In this document: positions 1-6,526 of the stretch, piece by piece
Position numbering within the stretch: the stretch's first letter is position 1
How the letters are laid out: each line of letters begins with the position of its first letter
NCBI GenBank assembly: GCA_023262125.1
Contig: JALRDT010000059.1
Coordinates: forward strand, 1-7,297
Length of the DNA: 7,297 bases
Reading direction: 5' to 3'
Origin: Candidatus Nanopelagicaceae bacterium
GTDB taxonomy: Bacteria > Actinomycetota > Actinomycetes > Nanopelagicales > Nanopelagicaceae
Notes under the pieces: generated by a model
What the model saw: the letters and a program-made list of their open reading frames with translations, nothing else
What the model was told of the DNA's origin: nothing
Database searches by the model: none
Position numbers and translations under genes: made by a program

Positions 1-970
1 CGATTGCTTCTTTGGCAGCAGCTATCCCCTCTTCGAAACGAGTCGCCAAATCCAATTCTGCATCATTGTTATAGGCCGCGATAGCCGCAGCTGAATTTAA
101 AATTGTGGCATCTCGTGGAGCGCCCTTCTCTCCTGCAAAGACTGCAAGTGCAATCTTGGCATTATCTGATGCCTCACCGCCGACTAACATTTCAATAGGT
201 GAGTATTCAAAACCGAAATTAGGTGGGTCGATAAGACCTGATTCGATTTCACCATTTCCAATAGTTAAAACTTGCGTGGTGGTTGTTAGCGTTAACTCAT
301 CTAATCCATCATCACCGCGGAAAACAAAGCCATCTACCCCTCTATCACCAAGTACTTGTGCCATAACAAGATGCATACGATCATTAGCTACGCCGATTGC
401 AGCTGATTTAGGTTTGGCAGGATTTGCAAGCGGCCCCAAAATATTAAAAACTGTAGGCACGCCTAATTCCTTACGTACGGGCGCAGCATGGCGCATTGAT
501 GGATGAAAATTCGGCGCAAAACAAAAACCGATTCGAAGTTCTGCAACGCACTCTTCAACTAATTTTCCATCTAAATTAATGGAGACACCAAGCGCCTCTA
601 ATAGATCGGCGGAACCAGATTTTGAAGAGGCCGCGCGATTGCCGTGTTTTACGACCACTGCTCCAGCAGCTGCTGCAACAATTGCTGACATCGTTGAAAT
701 ATTGATGGTATTAAATTTATCGCCACCGGTACCAACAATATCTACTGCTCGCTGCGTGATATTTATCGGAGCAGAGTGCTCGTACATCTCAGCAACCAAA
801 GCGCCTACCTCATCGGAGGTCTCACCCTTTTCCTTTAGGGCAAGTAAGAACCGCTTTAGATCTTCATGGTTGGCTCGCCCTTGCAAAATATCGCGCATCA
901 ATTCGCGCACTAACTCAGTTGGTAAATCTAAGTAATTATCAAGAAGCTCAAAAGCGCGATTCCAAGACAT
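1..970 (-). CDS. trpD: Anthranilate phosphoribosyltransferase, 3' end cut by window edge
   Basis: TrpD transfers the phosphoribosyl group of PRPP to anthranilate, the second step of tryptophan synthesis, in the cytoplasm. The frame opens at ATG 970 and stays open to base 2, giving 323 codons without a stop. The family is about 340-350 residues, so only a short C-terminal piece is missing. Visible motifs are the PRPP-binding GTGGD (residues 80-84) followed by NIST (90-93), KHGNR (108-112) with SSKSGSAD, the anthranilate-site block RKELGVPTVFN leading into LGPLANP (166-184), and the metal-binding DDGLDELT (220-227, D224/E225). A Shine-Dalgarno-like AAGGG at 982-978 lies 7 bases before the ATG. 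The gene follows the receiver-like gene by 23 bases on the same strand, so the two are probably co-transcribed. A trpD close to ctaE-qcrCAB is familiar from mycobacteria. The identification is firm. Confidence 0.96.
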   Translation of the reverse strand, partial: MSWNRAFELLDNYLDLPTELVRELMRDILQGRANHEDLKRFLLALKEKGETSDEVGALVAEMYEHSAPINITQRAVDIVGTGGDKFNTINISTMSAIVAAAAGAVVVKHGNRAASSKSGSADLLEALGVSINLDGKLVEECVAELRIGFCFAPNFHPSMRHAAPVRKELGVPTVFNILGPLANPAKPKSAAIGVANDRMHLVMAQVLGDRGVDGFVFRGDDGLDELTLTTTTQVLTIGNGEIESGLIDPPNFGFEYSPIEMLVGGEASDNAKIALAVFAGEKGAPRDATILNSAAAIAAYNNDAELDLATRFEEGIAAAKEAI

Positions 971-977
971 GTGTGCG

Positions 978-982
978 CCCTT
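978..982 (-). promoter_or_regulatory. Ribosome binding site of trpD
   Basis: On the minus strand AAGGG lies 7 bases upstream of ATG 970. It supports that start for trpD and allows independent translation from a transcript shared with the upstream receiver-like gene. Confidence 0.6.
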
Positions 983-993
983 AAGAAATTTAA

Positions 994-1404
994 TTAAGCG
1001 GTCGCTAAGAAACGAGCGCGTAGTAGTTCGGTAGCTGTCTTAGCTAATGCGAATGCATCAACTGGATGTTGTAGTGATGCTTCGGCCCTTGACCAAGCCG
1101 CTAGCCAAGAATCAGATTGGCGGGCGATCAAAACTATTGATGGTGGACAATTAAATACTTCATCCTTCAATTGACGAGCCACACCTATTCCGCCTTCTGG
1201 AACTGCTTCGCCATCGAGGATAAATAAATCTGCTCGTACTTGACCCTTGGTGTCGGTTTGGTCAACATATTGACGCAGCGCATCCGCGGTTGCAAATTCG
1301 ATGGTTTCGATTGGCAGATCGGCAGCTAATTTGGAGCCTAGGGCTGCCTTTATGGCACCACGAACAGATGAATCATCGGAGTAGACGAGTACGCGAGCGT
1401 TCAT
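994..1404 (-). CDS. Receiver-like (pseudo-receiver) protein of unknown role
   Basis: This 136-residue protein reads as a stand-alone response-regulator receiver domain with no output domain. Strand 1 (RVLVYSDD) gives the acidic pair D10/D11, and LFILDGE places an Asp (D64) at the usual phosphorylation site. The normal switch Thr/Ser is replaced by I93 in IVLIAR, and the invariant Lys of the KP motif is replaced by H113 in HPVDAF. Canonical phosphorylation signalling is therefore doubtful, and the fold may serve as a protein-interaction or pseudo-receiver module. No sensor kinase is in view. It starts at ATG 1404 without a clear Shine-Dalgarno but with a -10-like box just upstream, suggesting a leaderless mRNA. 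It lies between trpD, downstream on the same strand, and the divergent ctaE-qcrCAB operon. The receiver assignment rests on pattern alone; its function is unknown. Confidence 0.8.
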   Translation of the reverse strand: MNARVLVYSDDSSVRGAIKAALGSKLAADLPIETIEFATADALRQYVDQTDTKGQVRADLFILDGEAVPEGGIGVARQLKDEVFNCPPSIVLIARQSDSWLAAWSRAEASLQHPVDAFALAKTATELLRARFLATA

Positions 1405-1410
1405 ATGACA

Positions 1411-1416
1411 ATTCTA
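1411..1416 (-). promoter_or_regulatory. Candidate -10 box for the receiver-like gene (leaderless)
   Basis: On the minus strand TAGAAT is followed by 6 bases and then ATG 1404. Transcription should therefore start at or next to the start codon and give a leaderless mRNA, which is common in actinobacteria. I see no convincing -35 hexamer 16-19 bases upstream. Confidence 0.5.
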
Positions 1417-1460
1417 TGACCCCAACAGAGCTCATTTTGACCCAATTGGCGCAAATTTCA

Positions 1461-1476
1461 GGTGAGCCGTTTCACC
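1461..1476. promoter_or_regulatory. Candidate Crp/GlxR-family operator
   Basis: GGTGAGCCGTTTCACC is a perfect inverted repeat of GGTGA and TCACC separated by 6 bases. It contains the GTGA-N6-TCAC core recognised by Crp-type regulators such as actinobacterial GlxR/Crp. Its centre (1468.5) lies about 85 bases upstream of the presumed ctaE start site and about 64 bases upstream of that of the receiver-like gene. Crp-type control of respiratory oxidase genes is known in corynebacteria. Binding here is inference; the outer bases are G/C rather than the T/A of the usual consensus. Confidence 0.45.
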
Positions 1477-1507
1477 AAAATTGAGTGGTAATTCCTAGGG
1501 TTTTGAA

Positions 1508-1529
1508 GCTTAAAGATGTGAGTTTAAGC
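1508..1529. repeat. Inverted repeat upstream of ctaE, possible operator
   Basis: Perfect 7-bp arms GCTTAAA (1508-1514) and TTTAAGC (1523-1529) flank the 8-base spacer GATGTGAG. The right arm begins where the -35 element of the ctaE promoter should lie, given the -10 box at 1541-1546. A protein bound here would be expected to touch RNA polymerase, most simply as a repressor. No regulator can be named from the sequence. Confidence 0.45.
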
Positions 1530-1540
1530 GTCATTTCCGC

Positions 1541-1546
1541 GATAAT
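1541..1546 (+). promoter_or_regulatory. Candidate -10 box of the ctaE-qcrCAB operon (leaderless)
   Basis: GATAAT (one mismatch to TATAAT) is followed by exactly 7 bases and then ATG 1554, placing the transcription start at the initiation codon. The run of C before the ATG contains no Shine-Dalgarno, in agreement with a leaderless mRNA. At a 17-bp spacing the -35 position (1518-1523) reads GTGAGT, a weak match, so the promoter may need an activator. Confidence 0.55.
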
Positions 1547-1553
1547 TCCCCCC

Positions 1554-2195
1554 ATGTCTAATGCTTCAAATGCAACTAGCACCGTGGGTGGCCACCAAGT
1601 AAATCGCCCAAATCTTGTTGCGGTTGGAACAATCGTTTGGCTCTCTTCTGAATTGATGTTCTTCGCTGCACTCTTTGCTATGTACTTCACCACCCGTGCA
1701 GTGCAAGGCCCTGAAATTTGGTTTGAATCTACAGAGATTTTAAATATTCCATTTGCGGCGGTAAATACCACTGTGTTGGTACTTTCATCACTCACCTGCC
1801 AGTTCGGTGTTTTTGCTGCTGAACGCTTCCAACCACGTCGTAGTGGTTCACTTCTGCAAATAGGCAAATGGGGAATGCGTGAATGGTTCACCCTTACTTT
1901 CTTGATGGGTGCTTTCTTCATAGCTGGACAAATTTATGAATATGCACATCTAGTTGAAGAAGGTTTAACGCTTTCATCAAGTGCATATGGATCGGTTTTT
2001 TATCTTGCCACCGGATTCCACGGACTACACGTAACCGGCGGACTTATTGCCTTCCTTCTTGTGATGATTCGTGTGGCAAAGGCAAGACGTTTCGGACATT
2101 CTCAAGCAACAACTGCAATCGTGGTTTCGTACTACTGGCACTTCGTAGACGTTGTTTGGATCGCGCTTTTCTCGGCAATCTATTTGATTAAGTAA
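1554..2195 (+). CDS. ctaE: Cytochrome c oxidase (aa3) subunit III
   Basis: CtaE is the core membrane subunit III of the aa3 oxidase, which reduces oxygen with electrons passed on by QcrC; it stabilises subunit I and proton uptake. The 213-residue protein has the short actinobacterial form with about five membrane helices. It opens with NRPN (17-20) and [15 protein letters not shown] (24-38), which holds the conserved Glu (E33). It also shows FHGLHVTGG (155-163, H156/H159) and the C-terminal [10 protein letters not shown] (193-202). ATG 1554 is chosen because known CtaE proteins begin shortly before the NRPN block and because a -10 box lies just upstream. An in-frame GTG at 1485 would add 23 residues that read through the promoter region. 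It is the first gene of the operon, and qcrC starts 17 bases after its stop. Confidence 0.96.
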   Translation: MSNASNATSTVGGHQVNRPNLVAVGTIVWLSSELMFFAALFAMYFTTRAVQGPEIWFESTEILNIPFAAVNTTVLVLSSLTCQFGVFAAERFQPRRSGSLLQIGKWGMREWFTLTFLMGAFFIAGQIYEYAHLVEEGLTLSSSAYGSVFYLATGFHGLHVTGGLIAFLLVMIRVAKARRFGHSQATTAIVVSYYWHFVDVVWIALFSAIYLIK

Positions 2196-2212
2196 GGATC
2201 GGTATAGAACAA

Positions 2213-3004
2213 ATGATTTCGCGTTTTCGCAAAGCTCGGTTCGCATCTCCGATACTGCTTTTGTTTGCATTAATCTCTGTAGGTTCAACATTTTCGGCTC
2301 TCTCTGCAAGTGCAGAGAGCAAAGCGCAACCAAGTGCTGAATCCAGATCAGCTCAAATCGAAGAGGGACGTCAAATTTTCTTAAAAGGTTGCTCCTCATG
2401 CCATGGATTAAATGCAGAAGGTTCGGATATCGCTCCTTCTCTAATTGGAGTTGGTGCAGCATCGGTTGATTTCCAAGTCGGAACTGGACGTATGCCAATG
2501 GCTGATATGTCAGTTCAAGCTATGCGTAAAACACCTGTTTATGATGCAGAAGAGACTGCGGCGCTAGCTGCTTATGTTGCATCTTTAGCTCCTGGCCCTG
2601 CAATTCCTACTGACGAGCAATTAAATTACGAACGCGATGGAAATTTGGCAGAAGGTGGAGAGTTATTCCGAACCAACTGCGCAATGTGCCATAACTTCGC
2701 AGCACAAGGCGGTGCACTCACTAAAGGTAAATATGCACCAACTTTGATGGGCGTAGAACCAGTACATATTTACGAAGCGATGATTACCGGTCCGCAAGCG
2801 ATGCCAGTGTTTTCAGATAAAACGCTTACACCAGAAGAGAAACTGTCAATTATCAAATGGATCAAGAATGCAGAGCAAGAACCTGCTCAAGGTGGAATTG
2901 CACTTGGTCGAGTAGGTCCAGTTACTGAAGGACTCTTTGGTTGGATTTTTGGACTAGGACTGTTAATCGGTATTGCAGTCTGGCTAGCATCGAAAGCGAG
3001 ATAA
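2213..3004 (+). CDS. qcrC: Di-heme cytochrome c subunit of the bc1 complex
   Basis: QcrC is the actinobacterial cytochrome cc. It takes electrons from the Rieske centre of QcrA and hands them directly to the oxidase, replacing soluble cytochrome c. The 263-residue protein has a basic N-terminus and a hydrophobic stretch (about 11-34), acting as signal or anchor and ending near the Ala-Ser-Ala before E35. Two c-type haem domains follow, with CSSCH at 60-64 and CAMCH at 156-160. Likely Met ligands are in GRMPM (M94 or M96) and QAMPV (M197). A C-terminal membrane helix spans about 240-259. The haem domains therefore face outside. A purine-rich AAGGA (2194-2198) lies 14 bases before ATG 2213, longer than usual, but no better start exists between it and the preceding in-frame stop. 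The next gene, qcrA, begins one base after the stop. Confidence 0.97.
   Translation: MISRFRKARFASPILLLFALISVGSTFSALSASAESKAQPSAESRSAQIEEGRQIFLKGCSSCHGLNAEGSDIAPSLIGVGAASVDFQVGTGRMPMADMSVQAMRKTPVYDAEETAALAAYVASLAPGPAIPTDEQLNYERDGNLAEGGELFRTNCAMCHNFAAQGGALTKGKYAPTLMGVEPVHIYEAMITGPQAMPVFSDKTLTPEEKLSIIKWIKNAEQEPAQGGIALGRVGPVTEGLFGWIFGLGLLIGIAVWLASKAR
2300..2319. repeat. Palindrome inside the qcrC signal-sequence region
   Basis: CTCTCTGCA (2300-2308) and TGCAGAGAG (2311-2319) form a perfect 9-bp inverted repeat with 2 bases between. In RNA this gives an 8-bp stem with loop AAGT. It encodes part of the Leu-Ser-Ala-Ser-Ala-Glu stretch at the end of the signal region. No U-run follows, so it is not an intrinsic terminator. 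Confidence 0.5.
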
Positions 3005-3005
3005 C

Positions 3006-4013
3006 GTGTCAAAGGAATTAAACCCAATGGGAAATCCAGTAGAAAATCCTGGTTTACCAGAACACGTTCATCGTCGTGCGGATGAAGATCCAAAAGCAGA
3101 GAAGCGCGCAGAGCGCCAAGTCGCTTCCCTGTTTGCACTTTCCGCATTAAGCACAATTCTCTTTATCTACAGCTATTTCTTTATCAAGAAAGATGTATTT
3201 GCATTCATTCCAATACTTGGAAATATGAATGTTCAGCAATTACTTCTTGGTTTGGGTCTTGCTGGCGCATTTCTATTTATTGGTTTAGGTGCAGTCGCTT
3301 GGGCCCGTCAATTGATGCCAGATACTGAAGTTGTTGCACAACGACATGAATTTAGATCTCCTGATGAAGATCGTAAAGAATTTGTTGAAACTGTTAAAAC
3401 ACAGGCAGCTGCTGCTGGCATTGGTCGTCGTCCATTAATTAAGCGAACTCTTGGTGCAGCACTTGGTTTAGTTGGTTTAGGTCCAATCATCATGCTTCGT
3501 GATTTAGGTCCTTTGCCTGAAAAAGAGCTTGAAAAAACCTCTTGGAAAGCAGGCACTCGCCTAGTGACTGACCCTGGCGATCGCCCAATTAAGGCATCCG
3601 AACTTGAAGTTGGTGCTGTGGTCCAAACACTTCCTGAAGTAGATCATCCAGAGCATCGCTCATTAAACGACATTGCAAAAGATCCAGTCTTACTAATCAG
3701 ATTACGTCCTGAAGATTTCAATCTTGATGCGGAGCGACTTTCATGGACTTACGAAGGCATCATCGCTTTCTCAAAAATTTGTTCACATATGGGTTGTGCA
3801 GTTGCGTTGTACGAACAATCAACGCATCACCTACTCTGTCCTTGCCATCAATCAACTTTTGATGTGACACGTGCTGCGAAAGTTATCTTTGGCCCAGCTG
3901 CAAGGCCACTTCCGCAATTAGCAATCACAGTAGATTCAGAGGGCTACCTAATTGCTAAACAACCATTTACCGAATCTGTTGGTCCAAGTTATTGGGAGCG
4001 TGATAGCAAATGA
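3006..4013 (+). CDS. qcrA: Rieske iron-sulfur subunit of the bc1 complex
   Basis: QcrA carries the 2Fe-2S cluster that takes electrons from menaquinol at the QcrB Qo site and passes them to QcrC. The 335-residue protein has the actinobacterial three-helix layout (about 39-60, 78-100, 146-165). The RR at 141-142 before helix three matches the internal Tat signal known for actinobacterial Rieske proteins, which exports the C-terminal domain. The cluster motifs are CSHMGC (259-264) and CPCH (278-281). By family knowledge the ligands are C259, H261, C278 and H281, and C264/C280 form the disulfide. FGPAARPLPQL (295-305) is also typical. GTG 3006 starts one base after the qcrC stop. ATG 3027 is an in-frame alternative with AAGGA 10 bases before it and would remove seven residues. 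The gene overlaps qcrB by four bases. Confidence 0.97.
   Translation: MSKELNPMGNPVENPGLPEHVHRRADEDPKAEKRAERQVASLFALSALSTILFIYSYFFIKKDVFAFIPILGNMNVQQLLLGLGLAGAFLFIGLGAVAWARQLMPDTEVVAQRHEFRSPDEDRKEFVETVKTQAAAAGIGRRPLIKRTLGAALGLVGLGPIIMLRDLGPLPEKELEKTSWKAGTRLVTDPGDRPIKASELEVGAVVQTLPEVDHPEHRSLNDIAKDPVLLIRLRPEDFNLDAERLSWTYEGIIAFSKICSHMGCAVALYEQSTHHLLCPCHQSTFDVTRAAKVIFGPAARPLPQLAITVDSEGYLIAKQPFTESVGPSYWERDSK
3012..3016 (+). promoter_or_regulatory. Possible ribosome binding site for an internal qcrA start
   Basis: AAGGA lies 10 bases upstream of the in-frame ATG 3027 and would support a QcrA shorter by seven residues than one starting at GTG 3006. The sequence before the GTG offers only a weak purine run inside the end of qcrC. 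Comparison with relatives does not settle it because this N-terminus is variable. Confidence 0.4.
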
Positions 4014-5596
4014 GTGCTAAAGAAAAAGTTCCAGCAGCGATAGCAAATTACGTCGACGAACGTACCGGAGCCGCAAAATGGCTTAAGAAGAATTTAACTA
4101 AAGTCTTCCCTGATCACTGGTCATTCATGCTCGGTGAAATCGTGCTTTACTCATTTATCATTCTGCTTGCAACAGGAACATTCCTAACTTTCTGGTTTGA
4201 TCCTTCAGCAAAAGAAGTTATTTACAATGGATCTTACGAACCGCTAAAAGGTTTGAAGATGTCGGCGGCATACGAATCAACACTACATCTTTCATTTGAT
4301 GTACGCGGTGGTCTGTTGATGCGCCAAATTCATCACTGGGCTGCATTAATTTTCATGGCCGGAATGATTCTGCATATGCTTCGTGTCTTCTTCACCGGAG
4401 CATTCCGCAAACCACGCGAATTCAATTGGGTTATTGGTATTGGACTTTTAACTCTAGGAATTATCGAAGGATTCCTTGGATATTCACTTCCAGATGATCT
4501 ACTTTCCGGAACTGGTATTCGCATTACCGAAGCAATCATCCAAGCATTCCCAGTCGTTGGTAGCTACCTGGCATTCTTTGTATTTGGTGGCCCATTCCCT
4601 GGTGAAGCATTTATTCCGCGCATCTATACAGTGCACGTACTTTTACTTCCAGGCATTTTCTTGGCGCTAATTACTGCGCACTTGATGTTAGTTTGGTATC
4701 AGAAGCACACTCAGTACCCTGGGCCTGGACGTACTGAAAAGAATGTAGTTGGTTATCCATTAATGCCGATTTATATGGCAAAAGCTGGTGGATTCTTCTT
4801 CATCGTATTTGGTATTACTGCCCTACTTGGTGCGGTCGCATCAATTAACCCAGTATGGTTATATGGACCTTATACACCTGGCCAAATATCTGCTGGTTCT
4901 CAACCTGACTTCTACATGGGATGGATTGATGGTTTGGTTCGAATGGCCCCGCCACTTGAAACACATGCCTTTGGTTACACCATCTCTTGGAATATTTTGC
5001 TACCAGGTTTAATTATTCCTGGTTTGATTTTTACACCAATGGCGCTCTATCCATGGATTGAAAGTTGGATCACCGGAGATAAGCGTGAACATCACTTACT
5101 AGATCGTCCACGCAACGTCCCTAATCGCACAGCTATTGGCGCTGCGGTAATGATGTTCTTCTTCGTGGCTCTTCTAAATGGTGGTAACGATCTGATTGCT
5201 ACTCACTTTGATTCCTCAATCAATCACATCATGTGGTTTACCCGAATCGGAATCATTGTTTTGCCAATTCTCACCTTCTTTATTACTAAGCGCATATGTC
5301 TATCTTTACAAAGAGCAGACCGTGATTTAGTTCTACATGGCCGAGAGACTGGACGTTTGATGCGACTACCACATGGTGAATTCGTAGAAATTCATGAACC
5401 GCTTTCAAAAGAAGAGATTTGGAAATTGACTTCACACGAACAGGCAGGAGCACTCGAACTTCCTGAGGTAGATGCAAATGGCGTTAGCCGCCCAGGAAGA
5501 TTACGTTCGAAACTTCGCGCTAATTGGTCAGCCGCTAACGCTGTTCAGATTCCAAAGCCAAGCGCTAAGGAATTAGAAGATAACTCGCATCACTAG
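4010..5596 (+). CDS. qcrB: Cytochrome b subunit of the bc1 complex
   Basis: QcrB is the membrane core of the bc1 complex. It carries the two b haems and both quinone sites, and it oxidises menaquinol while passing one electron to QcrA. The 528-residue protein has about eight or nine membrane helices. The haem ligands appear as H108/H122 (helix with RQIHHWAALIF) and H209/H224, the second pair spaced 15 residues apart. PDFY (299-302) stands at the position of the Qo PEWY motif and is followed by PPLE (314-317), as in actinobacterial homologues. After the last helix (about 406-427) comes the actinobacterial C-terminal extension, with LQRADRDLVLHGRETG (433-448) and a polar tail ending in His-His. 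ATG 4010 overlaps the qcrA stop as ATGA, suggesting translational coupling; GGGAG lies 11 bases upstream. It is the last gene before the terminator. Confidence 0.97.
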   Translation: MSAKEKVPAAIANYVDERTGAAKWLKKNLTKVFPDHWSFMLGEIVLYSFIILLATGTFLTFWFDPSAKEVIYNGSYEPLKGLKMSAAYESTLHLSFDVRGGLLMRQIHHWAALIFMAGMILHMLRVFFTGAFRKPREFNWVIGIGLLTLGIIEGFLGYSLPDDLLSGTGIRITEAIIQAFPVVGSYLAFFVFGGPFPGEAFIPRIYTVHVLLLPGIFLALITAHLMLVWYQKHTQYPGPGRTEKNVVGYPLMPIYMAKAGGFFFIVFGITALLGAVASINPVWLYGPYTPGQISAGSQPDFYMGWIDGLVRMAPPLETHAFGYTISWNILLPGLIIPGLIFTPMALYPWIESWITGDKREHHLLDRPRNVPNRTAIGAAVMMFFFVALLNGGNDLIATHFDSSINHIMWFTRIGIIVLPILTFFITKRICLSLQRADRDLVLHGRETGRLMRLPHGEFVEIHEPLSKEEIWKLTSHEQAGALELPEVDANGVSRPGRLRSKLRANWSAANAVQIPKPSAKELEDNSHH

Positions 5597-5609
5597 AAAG
5601 TTAACACTC

Positions 5610-5643
5610 AAAAACCCTTTGGCTTTATGCCAAGGGGTTTTTT
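5610..5643. terminator. Bidirectional intrinsic terminator between qcrB and uppP
   Basis: Arms 5610-5623 (AAAAACCCTTTGGC) and 5629-5642 (GCCAAGGGGTTTTT) form a 14-bp stem with one T-G wobble and the loop TTTAT. The right arm ends in a T-run on the plus strand, and the complement of the left arm's A-run gives a T-run on the minus strand, so it can stop both convergent operons. It lies 13 bases after the qcrB stop, and its last stem base is the final base of the uppP stop codon. Confidence 0.92.
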
Positions 5644-6526
5644 AATTTAGAAAATTAGTAGCAATAGCAATCAAAATAGCGCTACCTAGTATCAAACGAT
5701 AAATAACAAATGGTCGGAAACTGTTCTTGGAAATATATTTCATTAACCAAGCGATAACGGCATATCCAACTGCAAAAGCAATAAAAGTTGCCACAAAAGT
5801 TTCACCTAACGAATAGACCTCAGAAGTCGGATCGCTTATAACTTGGTACAACTGATAAAGACCAGAGCCTAAAACAGCTGGAACTGCCAAGAAGAATGAA
5901 AATTTTGTTGCAGCGCTACGGTTGAAACCTAATAGTCGCCCTGCTGCGATAGTTGCACCTGATCTTGATACCCCTGGAACAAGCGCCAGAGATTGAGCAA
6001 AGCCTAATGTAAGCGCCTCTTTAACTTTTAAATCTCTGCTTCCCTTTTGGTTATCGCCAACATAATCTGCAAATCCAAGAATTAAACCGAAGAGAATCAA
6101 CATTAACGCCACCAAAGTAAGTGAACGGAAAGTTGTTTTAATGGAATCTTGGAACAAAAAGCCAAAGATAAAGATTGGAACTGATCCGATGATAATCATC
6201 CAACCCATTTTGTTATCAGCACGAGCTTCTAGATTTAGATTACGTTTACGCAAGATATTAAATTTGAACCAATTCTTCACAATTGAGAAGATCTCACGGC
6301 GAAAATAAATAAGTACGGCCAATTCAGTTCCGATTTGAGTTATCGCAGTGAAAGCTGCCCCTGGGTCCTTAGCATTGGGCAGAAATTCACCAACAATTCG
6401 AAGGTGAGCGCTAGATGAAATAGGAAGGAATTCTGTAAGGCCTTGTACTAGCCCCAGAAAAATTACTTCAAATAAATTAGTGATGTGCTGAAACTTCTGG
6501 CTGTTCGTATTCCGTAACAAAGCCAA
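5642..6526 (-). CDS. uppP: Undecaprenyl-diphosphatase (BacA/UppP family)
   Basis: UppP removes a phosphate from undecaprenyl pyrophosphate, recycling the lipid carrier for peptidoglycan and other wall polymers at the plasma membrane; it is also called the bacitracin-resistance protein. Counting from TTG 6526 it has 294 residues with many membrane segments. It shows the (E/Q)XXXE motif Q28-GLT-E32 within VQGLTEFLPISSSAH (27-41, H41) and the second signature PGVSRSG (184-190, R188). The start is odd. Family members usually begin a few residues before the LFEVIFLGL segment (18-26), but no ATG or GTG is in frame there. The first available starts are TTG 6526 and TTG 6520, with no good ribosome binding site, overlapping ctaF by about 50 or 44 bases. 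Translation is probably coupled to ctaF. The product is firm and the start uncertain. Confidence 0.94.
   Translation of the reverse strand: MALLRNTNSQKFQHITNLFEVIFLGLVQGLTEFLPISSSAHLRIVGEFLPNAKDPGAAFTAITQIGTELAVLIYFRREIFSIVKNWFKFNILRKRNLNLEARADNKMGWMIIIGSVPIFIFGFLFQDSIKTTFRSLTLVALMLILFGLILGFADYVGDNQKGSRDLKVKEALTLGFAQSLALVPGVSRSGATIAAGRLLGFNRSAATKFSFFLAVPAVLGSGLYQLYQVISDPTSEVYSLGETFVATFIAFAVGYAVIAWLMKYISKNSFRPFVIYRLILGSAILIAIATNFLN

Noticed and set aside
105..935. Open plus-strand frames of 133 and 118 codons on the left side
   Set aside because: They lie opposite trpD, whose minus-strand frame carries all family motifs; the plus-strand translations show no recognisable domain.
1442..1449. 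CCAATTGG palindrome in the divergent region, and CCTAGG at 1494-1499
   Set aside because: These 6-8 base palindromes without spacer or known regulator match are expected by chance.
1485..1553. N-terminal extension of CtaE from GTG 1485
   Set aside because: It would translate through the inverted repeat and the -10 box, and known CtaE proteins begin shortly before the NRPN block, matching ATG 1554.
1587..1596. GGTGGCCACC palindrome
   Set aside because: It lies inside the ctaE coding sequence downstream of the start and encodes the Gly-Gly-His region; short enough to be chance.
2025..2498. 157-codon minus-strand frame across ctaE and qcrC
   Set aside because: It lies opposite two firmly identified genes and shows no domain; likely a by-product of their codon use.
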